A DNA stretch of 5,397 nt. It comes from Oscillospiraceae bacterium (GTDB taxonomy: Bacteria; Bacillota; Clostridia; Oscillospirales; Acutalibacteraceae). Positions 4,789-5,397 of this stretch are shown here, piece after piece (the stretch's first letter is position 1; each line of letters opens with the position of its first letter). The position numbers were made by a program, and so were the translations under genes. The stretch is taken from the NCBI GenBank assembly GCA_022508705.1, contig JAFLUO010000103.1:1-5397 (forward strand), given 5' to 3'. The notes beneath the pieces were generated by a model. That model was not told where the DNA came from. It did not search any database and saw only the letters and a program-made list of their open reading frames with translations.

Positions 4789-4800
4789 GTCCATCCTTTC
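4768..4800 (-). terminator. 12-bp inverted repeat after glgP, terminator-like
   Basis: GAAAGGATGGAC (4768-4779) and GTCCATCCTTTC (4789-4800) form a perfect 12-bp stem with a 9-nt loop, beginning 3 bp after the glgP stop codon. The position suggests a glgP terminator, but on the minus strand the 3' arm is followed by GCTATAAT rather than a T-run, so termination may be inefficient. It overlaps the birA promoter and could alternatively be a protein-binding operator. Confidence 0.55.
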
Positions 4801-4803
4801 CAT

Positions 4804-5397
4804 TTAGATATGCCAAATTTCCTCGCAATACTCTTTAATTGTTCTGTCAGACGAAAATTTACCTGCATTGCACATATTGAGCCAGCATTTTCTGTAAAAT
4901 TCCATTTTGTCTTTGTAATCGTTATTCAGTTTGATTTTTGTTTTAACATAATCGTCAAAATCAAGCAAAAGGAAATAGTGGTCAGGCTCGTGCCATGAAG
5001 CGCCGTCAAGCAAAGACGTATAAAGCTCTTTAAATATTTTTGTTCTGCCGTCTTTGAGCGTTCCGTTAACTAATGAATCGAGAACCCGTTTAATTTTCTT
5101 ATCATTTTCATAATAATCCCTTGAATTATAATGCTCTTTAATGTCGTTAATATTTTCAACCGTCGCGCCGAAAATATAATTGTTATCCTCACCTGCTTCA
5201 CGGACAATTTCAATATTTGCGCCGTCGAAAGTACCTATTGTTACTGCTCCGTTAAGCATAAGCTTCATGTTTCCCGTGCCGCTGGCTTCCGTGCCTGCTG
5301 TTGAGATTTGTTCGCTTACCTCTGCTGCCGCCACTAACTTTTCAGCATAAGATACGTTGTAATCTTTAATAAATACAACTTTAATATATTTTGAAAC
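4804..5397 (-). CDS. glgP: Glycogen/alpha-glucan phosphorylase, C-terminal part (5' end off window)
   Basis: The visible 197 residues are the C-terminus of a GT35 family phosphorylase, which uses phosphate to release glucose-1-phosphate from alpha-1,4-glucans with PLP as cofactor. The frame is open to the right edge, so about three quarters of an enzyme of usually 750-850 residues is missing. Visible numbering: KVVFIKDYNVSYAEKL (6-21), SEQISTAGTEASGTGNMK with the PLP-binding Lys at 45 (codon 5265-5263), then LNGAVTIGTFDGANIEI (48-64), which is nearly invariant in the family. About 152 residues follow the lysine, close to other phosphorylases, and the protein ends EIWHI with a TAA at 4806-4804, so the C-terminus is intact. 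Glycogen versus maltodextrin preference cannot be decided from this part; the N-terminal half and neighbouring glg or mal genes would be needed. The downstream birA has its own promoter. Confidence 0.94.
   Translation of the reverse strand, partial: VSKYIKVVFIKDYNVSYAEKLVAAAEVSEQISTAGTEASGTGNMKLMLNGAVTIGTFDGANIEIVREAGEDNNYIFGATVENINDIKEHYNSRDYYENDKKIKRVLDSLVNGTLKDGRTKIFKELYTSLLDGASWHEPDHYFLLLDFDDYVKTKIKLNNDYKDKMEFYRKCWLNMCNAGKFSSDRTIKEYCEEIWHI

Noticed and set aside
4774..4998. Open plus-strand frame opposite the glgP 3' end
   Set aside because: It starts within the inverted repeat, has no good ribosome site, and lies opposite conserved glgP sequence.

Overview
The window looks like a piece of chromosome from a low-to-moderate GC Gram-positive bacterium, most likely an anaerobic Clostridia-type Firmicute (gut Oscillospiraceae or Lachnospiraceae would fit). 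The basis is inference: AT-leaning composition, strong Shine-Dalgarno sites, sigma-A-like promoters, intrinsic terminators, and protein motifs resembling clostridial homologues. No rRNA, tRNA, CRISPR array or phage gene is visible.

Layout. Positions 1-2110 (+) hold a sulfur-assimilation pair: the 3' part of an O-acetylhomoserine sulfhydrylase gene (metY type, start off the left edge) followed after 58 bp by a complete cysteine synthase gene (cysK). The two enzymes put sulfide into homocysteine and cysteine. A clear hairpin terminator follows cysK, and a sigma-A-like promoter nested in that hairpin probably drives the next operon (2227-3166, +): a LacA/Maa-type sugar O-acetyltransferase overlapping by 8 bp with csaA, a small tRNA-binding-fold chaperone. 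A strong, bidirectional-looking terminator closes it at 3187-3225.

Positions about 3226-3987 are a single IS200-type insertion sequence: one Y1 HUH transposase gene (tnpA) with its own promoter and Shine-Dalgarno, a hairpin near each end, and extra hairpins in the 3' untranslated region. It carries no tnpB. It lies between the csaA terminator and the 3' end of the convergent birA gene, so birA no longer abuts a terminator.

On the minus strand, positions 3988-4740 encode a short BirA biotin-protein ligase lacking the DNA-binding domain, and 4804-5397 the C-terminal part of glycogen phosphorylase (start off the right edge). A 12-bp inverted repeat sits between them, with the birA -35 box in its loop.

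The genes are ordinary housekeeping and accessory metabolism. I do not see an undescribed multi-gene system. The most interesting signals are non-coding: complementary loops at the two ends of the tnpA transcript that could form a kissing interaction, competing hairpins in its 3' UTR, and two cases where a promoter -35 box lies exactly in the loop of the upstream gene's terminator-like hairpin.
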